A DNA stretch of 64,000 nucleotides from Pseudorasbora parva (lineage: Eukaryota > Chordata > Actinopteri > Cypriniformes > Gobionidae). Shown here one piece after another: positions 33,982 to 43,269 of the stretch (its first letter is position 1; every line of letters starts with the position of its first letter). The position numbers and the translations under genes are program-made. The notes beneath the pieces are model-generated. The model did no database searches and was not told the DNA's origin. It was given only the letters and a program-made list of their open reading frames with translations. The stretch is taken from the NCBI RefSeq assembly GCF_024679245.1, contig NC_090172.1:1515001-1579000 (forward strand), written 5' to 3'.

Positions 33982-34370
33982 TGTAATGTTTTGTCTGAAG
34001 TTCCTTGATTTCACCACTAGAGGTCGTTATTTCTACCTAGGTTAATTCTCTTTGATTTAAATGATTATAATGCTCTCACCTGTGTTGAATCACACCTAAT
34101 GAGAAACCTTATTTAAGGCCTCACACCCTTTTGTTCTTGTTCAGTCCTGATGTTAGCCTCACCATTGTCATGCCTAAGACTTTTTGTTTTTTTTCTGCTT
34201 TTCTGGTTCGTTTTTGGATGCTGAAGTAAAGAGGCAAAGATTAAGACTCAGACTTTTTACTGTCTTGAATACCTCTGCATTTGGGGTCAACCTCCTTCCG
34301 TGGTTAAGTGGTTAGCGTCACAGAGACACACACTGGAGACCCCGGTTCGATCCCCAGTTGGATCGTAACA
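33982..34370 (+). repeat. 3' LTR of the Gypsy element
   Basis: Preceded by the polypurine tract AAAAGAGAGGG. Starts TGTAATG and ends GGATCGTAACA, 389 bp. The tRNA-like boxes recur at 34,301-34,311 and 34,344-34,354. Confidence 0.8.
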
Positions 34371-35780
34371 GACTTTTATAAAGCCTTTTGGCCTGTGATT
34401 GGCCAAGATTTATTACTTGTTATCAGAGACAATTTAAGAAGAGGATTTTTACCTTTGAGTTGTAGGAGAGCAATTCTTACAACTCTTCTCCCCAAAAAAG
34501 AGGATTTACAAGAGATAAAGAACTGGAGGCCAGTTGCTCTGCTCTGCACTGATTACAAACTTTTGTCAAAGGTGTTGGCAGTGAGACTGAAAAACGTTAT
34601 GGAGCACATCATTCATGTTGACCAGACTTATTGCATACCCAATAGGTTGATAACTGACAATAATATTTTAATTCTGATTTCAATTGACCAAGAAAAGGCT
34701 TTTGACAGAGTCGAACACCAGTATTTGTGGCAAACGTTAGATGCGTTTGGTTTCAGCTCTGGCCTAATAAACATGATTCGAGTCTTGTATAGTGACATTG
34801 AGAGCATCTTAAAGATCAACGGTGGTTTAAGCGCTCCTATTAAAGTTCATAGGGGGGTCAGACAAGGATGTTCATTGTCTGGCATGTTGTACTCCTTAAC
34901 CATAGAGCCTCTTCTGCACTATTTAAGAAAATCTCTTGAGGGCAGGGGCTCATTCATCTCCCCAGTAGGAGCGCCGCTTTCCGACTCCAGTTCATTCAGA
35001 AACTTCTTGTTGGGTCCGTAGACTTTGTCTGGAGATCCTTAGCCAGAACCATATTGGCCCGAGGTGGGAATGTGGGTCTTGCTGAGCCTTTGTTTTAAAT
35101 GGACCTGAGTGCTACAAAACTGTGTAACCTCAAAAAGTTTTACCATGGAATGTTCCAAAAAAAGAGAGTTGCAAGCTGTGAGTCCCTGACATGGCTGTTG
35201 AAAGAGCCAGTGGTGAATGGCTATTTCCTGATTTCAAAGACTGTACTGGTCAACTGTTAGAGTCCAGAGAGACTCTCACAAATGAATTTGATGACATGAG
35301 AGGAAAAAACGATAATTATTTTTTTTTGTAAAAATGTTAAATAAAGGCAAACTAAGTGGTAGAGCTGACACTCCTTGGAGAGCTCATCTGGGGCTTGACA
35401 ATGAGGTCAGACCAGTATGGAGAGCGATTTACAAACCACCGTTGACAAAAATGCTAGGTGACCTTCAGTGGAGGATCCTTCACGGTAGTGTGTCTGTCAA
35501 TGCTTTCATTTCCATCATTAATCCAAATGTAAGTGAAGAGTGCCCTTTTTGCTTGCAGAGGGAAACGATTTACCACTGCTTTTCGGATTGTAGTAGACTG
35601 TGCTCTTTTTTTCAGTTGTTGCAATAATTATTTATGATGTTTAGAGAGAAATTTTCTAAGAATCTATTTATTTTTGGTTTTAGTTACAGTCAGAAAAGGA
35701 GAGGGAAATGTCAATTGCTTAACTTTGTACTTGGTCAAGCAAAAATCCTATCTACCTTAGTAGAAGGAATACGATCGAAG
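34371..35780 (+). pseudogene. L1/Tx1-like LINE fragment
   Basis: The translation starts in DFYKAFWPVIGQDL, runs through TTLLPKKEDLQEIKNWRPVALL, ISIDQEKAFDRVEH (catalytic Asp) and GVRQGCSLSGMLYSL, then lacks the YADD block. It picks up the C-terminal region with CPFCLQRETIYHCFSDC. Several stops. The 5' end coincides with the end of the Gypsy LTR, and a SINE sits near its 3' end; LINE-like sequence and an AATAAA at about 36,313 follow the SINE. Confidence 0.7.
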
Positions 35781-35790
35781 AGTCCTGAAG

Positions 35791-36047
35791 AGTGGGGTGG
35801 CAGTGGCTCAGTGGTTCATGTAGATTGTCTACAAACCAGAAGGTTGGTGGTTCAATCCCCGGTTCCACCTGACCAAGTGTCGAAGTGTCCATGAGCAAGA
35901 CACCTAACCCCAGCTGCTCCCGACGAGCTGGATGGCGCCTTACATGGCTGACATCGCCGTCGGTGTATGAATGGGTGAATGTGAGGCAAAAATGTAAAGT
36001 GCTTTGGATAAAAGCGCTATATAAATGCAGTCCATTTACCATTTACC
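35791..36047 (+). repeat. tRNA-derived SINE
   Basis: An A-box-like GTGGCTCAGTGG and a B-box GGTTCAATCCC about 40 bases apart head the element. A central part with GAGCAAGACACCTAACCCC follows, and the tail is TTGGATAAAAGCGCTATATAAATG, resembling a LINE 3' end. This is the architecture of V-type fish SINEs; family name not certain. Confidence 0.8.
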
Positions 36048-36326
36048 TTGGACTTTGACGCAAACACTGTTTTTGTTAGAATGGTGAAAGCTAGATTTAA
36101 AAGTTGATTTTGTTTTTTTTTACAGTACTACAAATAATGTAGAGGGGTTTATGAACATTTAGTGTCTTACAAATGTTTTATGTTCTGTTGTGGAGAATGT
36201 CCTGGTTTTGGGGAGTGCTCTGACTTGAATCATGTTTTTGTTTTTTGTTTTGTTTTGTTTTTTTCACTTTGGGAACTAATTTCCTTGTTTTATGGAGAAC
36301 TCTGTTTTGAAAAATAAAGGGATTTG

Positions 36327-36433
<107 letters not shown>

Positions 36434-36439
36434 TGAATA

Positions 36440-36947
36440 GCGACTGTGATAAATCGCTTATCCGCCATAAAATCTGTATTTTTAGTTTTGATGTACTACA
36501 TAAATCACTGATTAAACATTAAGAGCTGCTGGATTAATTTATATTCAAATATATTAAAATGAACTACAACATATGCAAATTATAAAGTTTAATGTTCAAA
36601 TATTATGAAAGCATTTATAAAGGAAATAAAATGAAACTTAAAAAAAAGTTATGTTGTGATTTTGAATCTGGTAGTAAATCAACAGAAAATACTCTGAAAT
36701 GTTTGAAAAACAGCACATGTATGATGATCTGTTATGGAATTAATGCAAAAAGTTGTATTACTTGTGAAAACAGTAAAACAGCAATTATAGCTAAAATTAT
36801 AATGAGCCGTACTTTATGATCACAGCAATATTAAGATGTCAAAGATTTAATACGTAAATGTAAAATATTAATGTTCAGCAAATTTGAAAAAGAATGCTTA
36901 ATGAACTATAAAGATGTATATAAGGCCCTGTTTACATTTAACCTCCT
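36440..36947. other. AT-rich spacer, no gene
   Basis: No coding or repeat signal that I can name. Confidence 0.5.
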
Positions 36948-37066
36948 TTACTTCTTCACAGCAGAAGGGGGCAAAGGCTTGACAGATGAATCTTTGCAGA
37001 CGGAATGAAGACCCAAATCCTCCAATTCAATTACCAGGGTTCCTGTGCCAGTAGCTGGAGGATTAC
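36948..37066 (-). pseudogene. Cadherin-like exon fragment
   Basis: Minus-strand segment with a good splice acceptor (GTGTGTAG before 37,066). Read in the phase expected for a cadherin exon it gives GNPPATGTGTLVIELED, which closely resembles the end of an EC4 repeat in classical cadherins. The sequence then departs from the family, lacks the expected DxNDN calcium motif and reaches a stop at 36,948. It lies on the same strand as, and downstream of, the EC1-EC2 exons at 62-63 kb, with the Polinton in between. Probably a broken remnant. Confidence 0.5.
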
Positions 37067-37139
37067 CTACACACAAACACAGACATTAGAAAAAGGCTAT
37101 GCTAGCAAGACTTCATTGCTTGAAAAGGAACACTAATTA

Positions 37140-37250
37140 CCATCATCCACAGAAAAAATGATAGCTGTGTATTTGCCATCTTTGACATGGGAAGATTCTC
37201 ATTGGCAACTTTAAACCTGGGAGGAACCAAAACATACAGGTTAAAACTTG
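37140..37250 (-). pseudogene. Possible cadherin EC-domain start fragment
   Basis: Minus-strand translation VPPRFKVANENLPMSKMANTQ loosely resembles the first strand of a classical cadherin repeat (VPP...V.EdLP.s). No intact splice sites were identified. Supported mainly by its position just upstream of the 36,948-37,066 fragment. Confidence 0.3.
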
Positions 37251-37385
37251 AATTGTTCCACAAGAACATCTTAATGTTTGTTATACAACATATTGCCTGG
37301 AATTTTAAAATCATTTGAAGTTCATGGGATCTACAGGTATGCTGATATTTGAATTCTGAGTAGTAGAGATTTGACATAGGTTATG

Positions 37386-38560
37386 TATTCCCTGGCTTTG
37401 TGTGTTCTGTTTATTGGACTTTTAGTTTATACTTTACCAGTTTCCTATTCTGTTTGCCATTTTTGTTGTCCATTGAAGTTTTTTGGTTGATAACTTCTGG
37501 CATCATTCCCAGGTTCCAAGGTCTTGTTTGCCTATTACCATCTAGTATTTTAAACCCCAGTGTTTGTGTTCTTTGCCTACACAGATATAGTTTTAATGCT
37601 ACTTAATCTGATCCCTGGTTTTCTGTTGAAGATTTGCTATTATGTTTATTTTTAGTTTTTAAACTCTTTGAATTTGGATCCAGCTCTCACTTGTTTTTAA
37701 GGTAACCTAATGTTGCAGAAGACTCGACCATGATGGATCCAGCAATTCATCTCCGGCAAGCCAACCGTTGTTCTCTTGGATACCACTCCAAAGATGTTTT
37801 TTTAGATTTTACCTACCTCACAGACTTTGCCCTCATTGACTTTTCTTGCCACAGACTCAACAACCATTACCAAACCATACGCGTCCATGATGGTAGATCG
37901 CTGATGGAATTCCTGGACTATGGTAGAGGGCTTCTAGAGGAGGAAGCCTCCATGTTGGTTCTGCCTGCTCCACCAGTTATACCTTTTCTGTCTGCGTTGG
38001 TAGTCTTCAGCTCTGCCTACTCCACCCTGGTGGTCTTCAGCCCTGTCAGCTCTGCCCTGGCTTTCTAATCCTCCTCAGTCTCCAGTACCACCACATTGGC
38101 CTGACCCACCATCCCTTCCCCTGATCTGCCTCTGCTCCAACACCCTCCTGTTCTCATGTTTGTAGTTTTTTTGGGAGCATCTGAAATCTTGGTCACTCTC
38201 TTTAATGGAGGACTCTTTTAGCTATTCCCTGGCTTTATGTTTCATGTGTTTTGTGTATTGTGTATTGGACTTTTAGTTTTTTTTACCATGTTTATGTTTC
38301 ATGTCCTGTGTGCAATTTTTGTAGTTTTGTCTAGTTGTTCAGTGATCATTCCCAGGTGTGTCTTGTTTGCATATTACACCTCTAGTATTTAAACCCCAGT
38401 GTTTATGAGTCTTGTCCTACACATGTATGCTTGGTGCTGTCATATCTGTTTCTGTGTATGGCGCTCGGTGGGACATTTATGTTGTAATTCTTGGTGCATT
38501 GTCTCTGTGTTCTTTTCCATGTCCTGTTTCCTGTTGAGGTTTTGCAGGTCTTTGTAGTTT
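37386..38560 (+). mobile_element. Small LTR retroelement with gag-like remnant
   Basis: Diverged direct repeats at about 37,386-37,725 and 38,221-38,560 share CTATTCCCTGGCTTT, TTGGACTTTTAGTTT, CATTCCCAGG and TTTAAACCCCAGTGTTT. Between them, 37,730-38,068 encodes MMDPAIHLRQANR...DFTYLTDFALIDF and a hydrophobic Pro/Val-rich tail that looks like a truncated gag. No polymerase is present. Confidence 0.5.
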
Positions 38561-38768
38561 TTTCATGTTGATTAGTCTCCCCAGGTGTTTCCTATTTACC
38601 ACACCCCCCTGTTATCTCGTTAAGCTAGTCTTCCCTGTGTATTTAAAGTCCTTGTTTTCTCTGGTTCTCAGTCAGTTGTGGTTTAATATTATGCAGGTGT
38701 CTGCTTTTTCCCTGTGTGTTTCTTTAGTTTTTTTCTCAGTGTTATTTTGTTCCTGATTTTTGGTCTTT
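38561..38768 (+). repeat. LTR-like repeat hosting the Polinton insertion, left part
   Basis: Sequence such as TTTAAAGTCCTTGTTTTCTC and GTTCTCAGTCAG resembles an LTR. The continuation AAGTCTCCCTGCATTTGAATC lies right of the Polinton at about 57,451. The Polinton therefore landed in an older LTR-like repeat. Confidence 0.45.
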
Positions 38769-38774
38769 GTTGTT
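38769..38774. repeat. Polinton target-site duplication, left copy
   Basis: GTTGTT, identical to 57,424-57,429. Confidence 0.92.
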
Positions 38775-39098
38775 AGTAGTTCATATACTATAGCAAGTGT
38801 CAAAATGATTGATGGTGACCTTTGACCTACCACGCCCCCTTCGTTCCCCTCCCCCCACGGACCACCCAGGTTGTTCCCCTCCCCCACAGACCACCCACGT
38901 TGTCGTCACCTTTGACCTCTGGGGGTCAATATGACCTTTGAGGTTAAATGTTTGAAATTCCGGTGATGACTTCTGACCTGTGATTGTTTTCGGTAGTGAT
39001 CAAATGAAAGACTAATGGTTTTGAACTTTGACTCGGCAATTTGAGCTGTGATTTCAGGGAGGTCCAGACCACGTGAGGTGCTTTTGCATTCCATGGCA
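38775..39098 (+). repeat. Polinton terminal inverted repeat, left
   Basis: 324 bp, matched without gaps by the reverse complement of 57,100-57,423. I find two mismatches by eye. Contains C-rich runs (CCCCTCCCCCCACGG), three TGACCTTTGA-type motifs and a CACGTG E-box at 39,070-39,075. Confidence 0.96.
38816..38936 (-). promoter_or_regulatory. Cluster of nuclear-receptor-type sites in the left terminal repeat
   Basis: 38,816-38,828 reads AGGTCAAAGGTCA on the minus strand, a perfect DR1 (two AGGTCA half-sites one base apart). 38,906-38,918 is AGGTCAAAGGTGA, one mismatch from DR1. 38,924-38,936 is GGTCAATATGACC, an inverted pair with 3-base spacing that matches the estrogen-receptor core consensus. 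All three lie 170-290 bp upstream of a TATA box. Binding is inference from consensus. Confidence 0.55.
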
Positions 39099-39104
39099 GA
39101 TCAG

Positions 39105-39112
39105 TATAAATA
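39105..39112 (+). promoter_or_regulatory. TATA box of the rightward early genes
   Basis: TATAAATA seven bases inside the left terminal repeat boundary and 54 bases before the first ATG (39,159). Placement suggests that the repeat supplies upstream control elements and this box sets the start site. Confidence 0.65.
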
Positions 39113-39158
39113 TACCTAGACATGCAACAAATAGAAAAGAGCTGTGAAATACCTGAAC

Positions 39159-39872
39159 ATGTCGCATTTAAACTCAGCTAAAACCCCTAAGAAACATTGG
39201 TACGACGATATGCCGGGGGCGCTGCCTTTCGCTCCGAGAAAGCCTCAAGGATATGTCAGCTTGACAAAATTTCTCCATGAAAATAAGGACTGTCTGACAG
39301 CTGAATTTTTAATGAATAGTAACCGTGTATTCGGTTACATATTTCATAAACCATCTAGAGTCGTGAGGCTCTACACCACGGACAAAGCTGAAGAATTTAT
39401 ACCGGAAGAAGACCCATGCGTGACCTTTCACGATAAAGACTGGACACTGTTTTACAGTCGTGTCTGGAAGGATCTGAATGATCGTGTGAGCTCTCCATTG
39501 TACGTCGGAGAGTGGGATGGGGTGACCCCCAATACCCGGTACCGAGTAGTCGGCAATCATTATGATAAAAAACAAAATGATTGTATTTTCATCTTCTGCT
39601 GCGACGAAAAGGCAAAGCTTTCTGATCGGACGGCCCCGATCATGAAGAATGAACACCATGATCTGTACAAGATGCAATTTTTGATCAAGTGGTGTGACGT
39701 TAACCAGCTGAGTACTATTTTTTCAACCATAAACAAAATGTTCAAATGGTGTGAGATGGAGGAGGGGTACAACAAAATTAAAGTACAGCTGTTTCACCCC
39801 GAGAGATGCGCGCGCAGCGGGGTATACGATTTACCATCCCCGCCCATTCACTACGCCCATAAAAGTCTGTAA
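39159..39872 (+). CDS. Polinton first rightward protein, unknown function
   Basis: 237 residues from the first ATG after the TATA box. I do not recognise a domain. Visible features are a basic N-terminus (KTPKKHW), several aromatic-rich strands (DKDWTLFYSRVWKDLND, CIFIFCCDEK) and a segment rich in Trp, Cys and His (LIKWCDVNQLS, MFKWCEMEEG), with no signal peptide or membrane segment. Being first after the terminal-repeat promoter, it is likely an early accessory protein. It ends 30 bases before the next gene. Confidence 0.75.
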   Translation: MSHLNSAKTPKKHWYDDMPGALPFAPRKPQGYVSLTKFLHENKDCLTAEFLMNSNRVFGYIFHKPSRVVRLYTTDKAEEFIPEEDPCVTFHDKDWTLFYSRVWKDLNDRVSSPLYVGEWDGVTPNTRYRVVGNHYDKKQNDCIFIFCCDEKAKLSDRTAPIMKNEHHDLYKMQFLIKWCDVNQLSTIFSTINKMFKWCEMEEGYNKIKVQLFHPERCARSGVYDLPSPPIHYAHKSL

Positions 39873-39902
39873 CCAAACCCCCTCCACAACCATTTATAAA
39901 AC

Positions 39903-40556
39903 ATGGCTCAAGACGGCGGTTCAGAGCTCGGCTACTTCTATGAGCCTCCTAACGATAATGCTACAGACCCTATTCTACCAGATACCACCGGAACAATAGA
40001 TGCCAACACTGGTTGGTTGGACAAATTCTGTACCGAGCTTGGTTATCGCAACCTGAGCTTCCTAACTGGGCTTTGTGGTACCGCTGCATCCTCTATCGAT
40101 AAGAATGACGACGCTATAGACGGTTGTTTCACTGACGTCGGGTTCAAAATTGTGAAAGCTACAGTGGTGGTGCTGCTGCAACACCTCATCGACGGTAAAC
40201 AAAAAGAAGAATGCCAGGGCTGTGCTACGAATCATCCTAGCCAGCTGCAACACTCCTGCCTGTTTGAACCAGCCACATACTACTTTGACACACACTTCAA
40301 CGAGCTCACCAGCAAACTGTTTAAACCTGATCTGCGAACTGTTATAGCCTACGCACTACGGTGTTTTGGGCTAAAGTCCCATCCTCAGCGGATTCACGGA
40401 ACGGCCGGTGCTATTCTGCACGAATTACGAGACGAACCATTCATCACTGCAAAGCTGCAAGCAATCAGGGAAAAGCTCCTTGACAAGTCCTGCAAGAAAA
40501 TCGTCTACGACGCCGTTGATCTCTGGCAAAGAGCCCCCGTCGTGAATGGCAAGTAA
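39903..40556 (+). CDS. Polinton accessory protein with a C2-H2-C zinc-like motif
   Basis: 217 residues. An acidic N-terminus is followed by helices. A compact Cys/His cluster at residues 104-120 (CQGCATNHPSQLQHSCL) has the form C-x2-C-x3-H-x5-H-x-C and probably binds a metal ion. The remaining part is helical (RTVIAYALRCFG, ITAKLQAIREKLL). I recognise no named family; an early regulatory or host-interaction role is inferred from position. Its last 11 bases overlap the ATG of the next gene. Confidence 0.75.
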   Translation: MAQDGGSELGYFYEPPNDNATDPILPDTTGTIDANTGWLDKFCTELGYRNLSFLTGLCGTAASSIDKNDDAIDGCFTDVGFKIVKATVVVLLQHLIDGKQKEECQGCATNHPSQLQHSCLFEPATYYFDTHFNELTSKLFKPDLRTVIAYALRCFGLKSHPQRIHGTAGAILHELRDEPFITAKLQAIREKLLDKSCKKIVYDAVDLWQRAPVVNGK

Positions 40557-41058
40557 CCAAGACAAAGCCAGCATGGGTGGTGAATGCAGCCGCAAGAGCG
40601 TCATACAATGTCTGTTTAAACAACATTACAGAAGGCAAATGACAATGCTGTTGGAAAAGATAATCGAAGATGCATGCCACCCTGATGATGCCGATCATGA
40701 GGAAGACAAACGTGCAAAAACTCTCAAGAATCAAATGGTCATTATAAGAGGTCTGTCCAATGCTTGGGATGAAATGGCCGACCTCTTTGTTAATGGTTCA
40801 GAACCATATTCTGTAATGATAAGAGATGTTCTTGATGTGATTTGTGAATCTACAAGCGACCTTCGTGTCGTCGACATTGTTTGTATCTGCACGTACGTAA
40901 CAGATGTCTGTACATCGTTGACTTTATTAAATGAAACTTTTGACGGATATACTGTCGACATAGATAATATCATAAAAACAGCAGTTAACTATATGGTAGA
41001 CCGTGATGTCAAGTTATGTAGAGAATTTCTTTTCTGGCTAGACTATGTATATGTCTAA
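40546..41058 (+). CDS. Polinton Bcl-2-like candidate
   Basis: 170 residues, all-helical in appearance. Residues 70-78 (LSNAWDEMA) resemble a BH3 core (L-x3-G/x-D-E). Residues 104-120 (SDLRVVDIVCICTYVTD) resemble BH1, including an Arg in the place of the BH3-binding Arg, although the usual Asn-Trp-Gly is not conserved. A terminal Trp-containing helix (FLFWLDYVYV) could be BH2. Length fits viral Bcl-2 proteins, which inhibit apoptosis in several DNA virus families. No C-terminal membrane anchor. The match is weak, and an unrelated helical protein is possible. Overlaps the preceding gene by 11 bases; a poly(A) signal follows at 41,226. Confidence 0.7.
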   Translation: MASNQDKASMGGECSRKSVIQCLFKQHYRRQMTMLLEKIIEDACHPDDADHEEDKRAKTLKNQMVIIRGLSNAWDEMADLFVNGSEPYSVMIRDVLDVICESTSDLRVVDIVCICTYVTDVCTSLTLLNETFDGYTVDIDNIIKTAVNYMVDRDVKLCREFLFWLDYVYV

Positions 41059-41225
41059 TGTAATATTTTAACTAAACATCCCTGTCACTCAATGTTTATT
41101 AACCATTGTATTTTTTACTAAATCATACTATTTTACTACCCATTGTATTTTTTACTAATGTCTTTGTTACTTAGAAAGTGATGACGTCTTATATGCCCTA
41201 TACTATCCCCTGTACCAATTTTCTT

Positions 41226-41231
41226 AATAAA
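41226..41231 (+). terminator. Poly(A) signal after the early accessory genes
   Basis: AATAAA in TTCTTAATAAAAGTTTG, 168 bases after the third gene and 58 before the integrase ATG. It suggests that the first three genes form one transcript unit. Confidence 0.6.
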
Positions 41232-41288
41232 AGTTTGATTTGTATCAGCCGGGCGTATTATTCTTTTGCAGATGATTGAAACGACAAC

Positions 41289-42380
41289 ATGTCAGAGCTC
41301 ATGAAAAAAATTTATTACACTCCATCCAACCCTGGTTCTTTAGGAGGTAAAAAACGTCTGAAAGACGCCGTTTTTAACGATAGCGGGGTTCGTTTAAGCG
41401 ATACAGAGGTTTCAGAATGGTTGTCCGGCGAGGATGCGTACACACTACACAGGACAGCGCCTGTAAAATACAAACGCAACAGAGTTGTGGTGTATGGGAT
41501 TGATACCCAGTTTCAAGCGGATCTCGTAGACATGACGGCGTATTCTAAGGATAACGATAATAATAAATATCTACTGACATGTATTGATATATTTAGTAAG
41601 TATGCATGGACTCGGCTGCTAAAGAATAAGAGTGGTGCTGTGGTTACTAAAGCGTTTGAGTCTATACTCGAGGAGGGTCGTGTACCGCAGAAACTACAGA
41701 CAGATCAGGGGAAGGAATTTTTCAACAAGCATTTTCAGGATGTTATGAAAAAGCACGATATTATTCATTTTGCAACAGCAACTGATTTAAAAGCTAGTGT
41801 GGTGGAGCGTTTTAATAGAACATTAAAAAGCCGCATGTGGCGATTTTTAACTGCTACGAATTCCCATCGTTACATGGACGTTTTGCAAGACATCACTGAT
41901 GGATACAACTCCAGTTATCATCGTAGTATTAAGATGAGACCTCTGGACGTCAATAAAGAAAACGAGGGGACTGTGTTTCAAAACTTGTACGGTGATATAA
42001 AGAAGAAAGAGAGAGAGAAACGTATTTTTAAATATAAAGTCGGAGATGTTGTTAGGATTTCTAAAGTACGAGGTCCGTTCGCCAAAGGGTACGAACAGAA
42101 CTACACAGAAGAATTTTTCACCATATCATCATGCATTCCACGTCAACCACCGGTCTACAGACTGTCTGATTATGACGGGGAGATTGTTGAGGGGGTTTTT
42201 TATGAAAAAGAGCTGCAAAAGATAATTGTGAGTAAAAATAAATCTTTTAAGGTGGAGAAGATTTTAGGCGAGAAAAAACAGGGTAGATCTACGCTCATGC
42301 TAGTGAAATGGTTAGGATGGCCTTCAAAATTTAATAGCTATATAGATAAAAAAACTCTGGTGGATTTACAGACTCCTTAA
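41289..42380 (+). CDS. Polinton integrase (DDE, with chromodomain)
   Basis: 363 residues. It would cut and join element ends to host DNA in the nucleus. RNase H-fold catalytic core with Asp78 (FQADLVDM), Asp139 (QTDQGKEFF) and Glu173 (VVERFNRTLK), spacing 33 residues between the last two. An HTH-like N-terminal region (residues 20-50) precedes it. Residues 245-310 are an SH3-like tail (KVGDVVRISKV). The C-terminus (319-360: FKVEKILGEKKQGRSTLMLV, then KWLGWP) is a chromodomain, probably for chromatin targeting. All catalytic residues are present, so an active enzyme is plausible. Confidence 0.95.
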   Translation: MSELMKKIYYTPSNPGSLGGKKRLKDAVFNDSGVRLSDTEVSEWLSGEDAYTLHRTAPVKYKRNRVVVYGIDTQFQADLVDMTAYSKDNDNNKYLLTCIDIFSKYAWTRLLKNKSGAVVTKAFESILEEGRVPQKLQTDQGKEFFNKHFQDVMKKHDIIHFATATDLKASVVERFNRTLKSRMWRFLTATNSHRYMDVLQDITDGYNSSYHRSIKMRPLDVNKENEGTVFQNLYGDIKKKEREKRIFKYKVGDVVRISKVRGPFAKGYEQNYTEEFFTISSCIPRQPPVYRLSDYDGEIVEGVFYEKELQKIIVSKNKSFKVEKILGEKKQGRSTLMLVKWLGWPSKFNSYIDKKTLVDLQTP

Positions 42381-42413
42381 AACACTCATACGGACACAGT
42401 TCTGGTTCATTTA

Positions 42414-43268
42414 ATGTGTAGCACTGTCATGGATGACCAAGGATTCTATGTTACGCTACCATGCAATGCTTCTTTGAGGACATATCCTGAAAACCGTATA
42501 TCCAGCTACAGAACAAGGCTATCTACAGGCATTAACTTGAAAGGGAAATGGGAAGTCGGACTCGCTGAAATCGAATATCCTAGAAGCTGGTACTCCTTTA
42601 ATGATGAAGACGGTATTTTCACACTACACACCTCACCGTTACCACCTCAGAAAGATTTAGTGAACCCCGGCGAGACCGTATTTAAAAAGCTATCAGGGTT
42701 TCTAGTATCGAGGAAACTGCAAATAAGCGGAGGGTTCTACGAGAAAATTCAAGATGTGATCCGCGCGATAAATACGGTGCTATCGCCATCAGGGGTAATC
42801 GGTTATGATCATTTAAAAAACAAAATCTATCTGGTTGCAAAACCTAACGTCTCAGTAAGTTTCTTTGGGAAACTAGCCACTATTTTTGGAGTTAAGGTTG
42901 ATGATGCTCTCGGGCGTGCTGCCTACCATGAAAAGGCTGACTTCTCAACAAGCCTTATTACATATGCCCCTCATCAAGCCGACATCAACGCAGGGCTCTA
43001 TACGCTATACGTTTACACAGACATCATCCATTACCAATCAGTAGGGGATTCGTACGTTCCCCTTCTGAGATGTGTACATATAACCGGGGAAAACAAGGAT
43101 ACAGTCAGTGTTAGATACGACAAACCCCACTACGCATCGGTCAACAAGGAGCTCATCACGGACATTACCATAGAACTAAAGGACGATCAAAACTGTGAAA
43201 TACCATTTTCTTACGGGAAAGTTGTTATAAAACTACACTTTAAACCTGCGAAACAATCCATTCTTTAA
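42414..43268 (+). CDS. Polinton minor capsid protein (penton-like)
   Basis: 284 residues, or 279 if the ATG at 42,429 is used. N-terminal region MDDQGFYVTLPCNASLRTYP followed by WEVGLAEIEYPRSWY is characteristic of Polinton minor capsid proteins, which form a single jelly-roll penton at the capsid vertices. Beta-strand-rich throughout with little charge clustering. It is first in a tightly packed set; its TAA is followed by one base and then the next ATG. Confidence 0.85.
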   Translation: MCSTVMDDQGFYVTLPCNASLRTYPENRISSYRTRLSTGINLKGKWEVGLAEIEYPRSWYSFNDEDGIFTLHTSPLPPQKDLVNPGETVFKKLSGFLVSRKLQISGGFYEKIQDVIRAINTVLSPSGVIGYDHLKNKIYLVAKPNVSVSFFGKLATIFGVKVDDALGRAAYHEKADFSTSLITYAPHQADINAGLYTLYVYTDIIHYQSVGDSYVPLLRCVHITGENKDTVSVRYDKPHYASVNKELITDITIELKDDQNCEIPFSYGKVVIKLHFKPAKQSIL

Positions 43269-43269
43269 A

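Larger units (their letters stand above)
27775..34370 (+). mobile_element. Gypsy chromovirus retrotransposon, defective
   Basis: Both LTRs are present (27,775-28,139 and 33,982-34,370) with gag, protease, RT, RNase H, integrase and chromodomain between them in Ty3/Gypsy order. Defects: in-frame stops at 28,759 and 29,409, a frameshift near 29,862, a 1.4-kb DNA element inside RT (29,990-31,406) and a one-base frameshift near 31,680. The 5' LTR lacks some 5' bases compared with the 3' copy. No clear target duplication; the right side abuts a LINE fragment directly. Confidence 0.85.

Noticed and set aside
38906..39094. 62-codon frame present identically in both Polinton terminal repeats; both repeat differences are synonymous in it
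   Set aside because: It is carried in both ends simply because they are inverted copies, runs antisense to the left promoter region, and two silent differences are too few to show selection.
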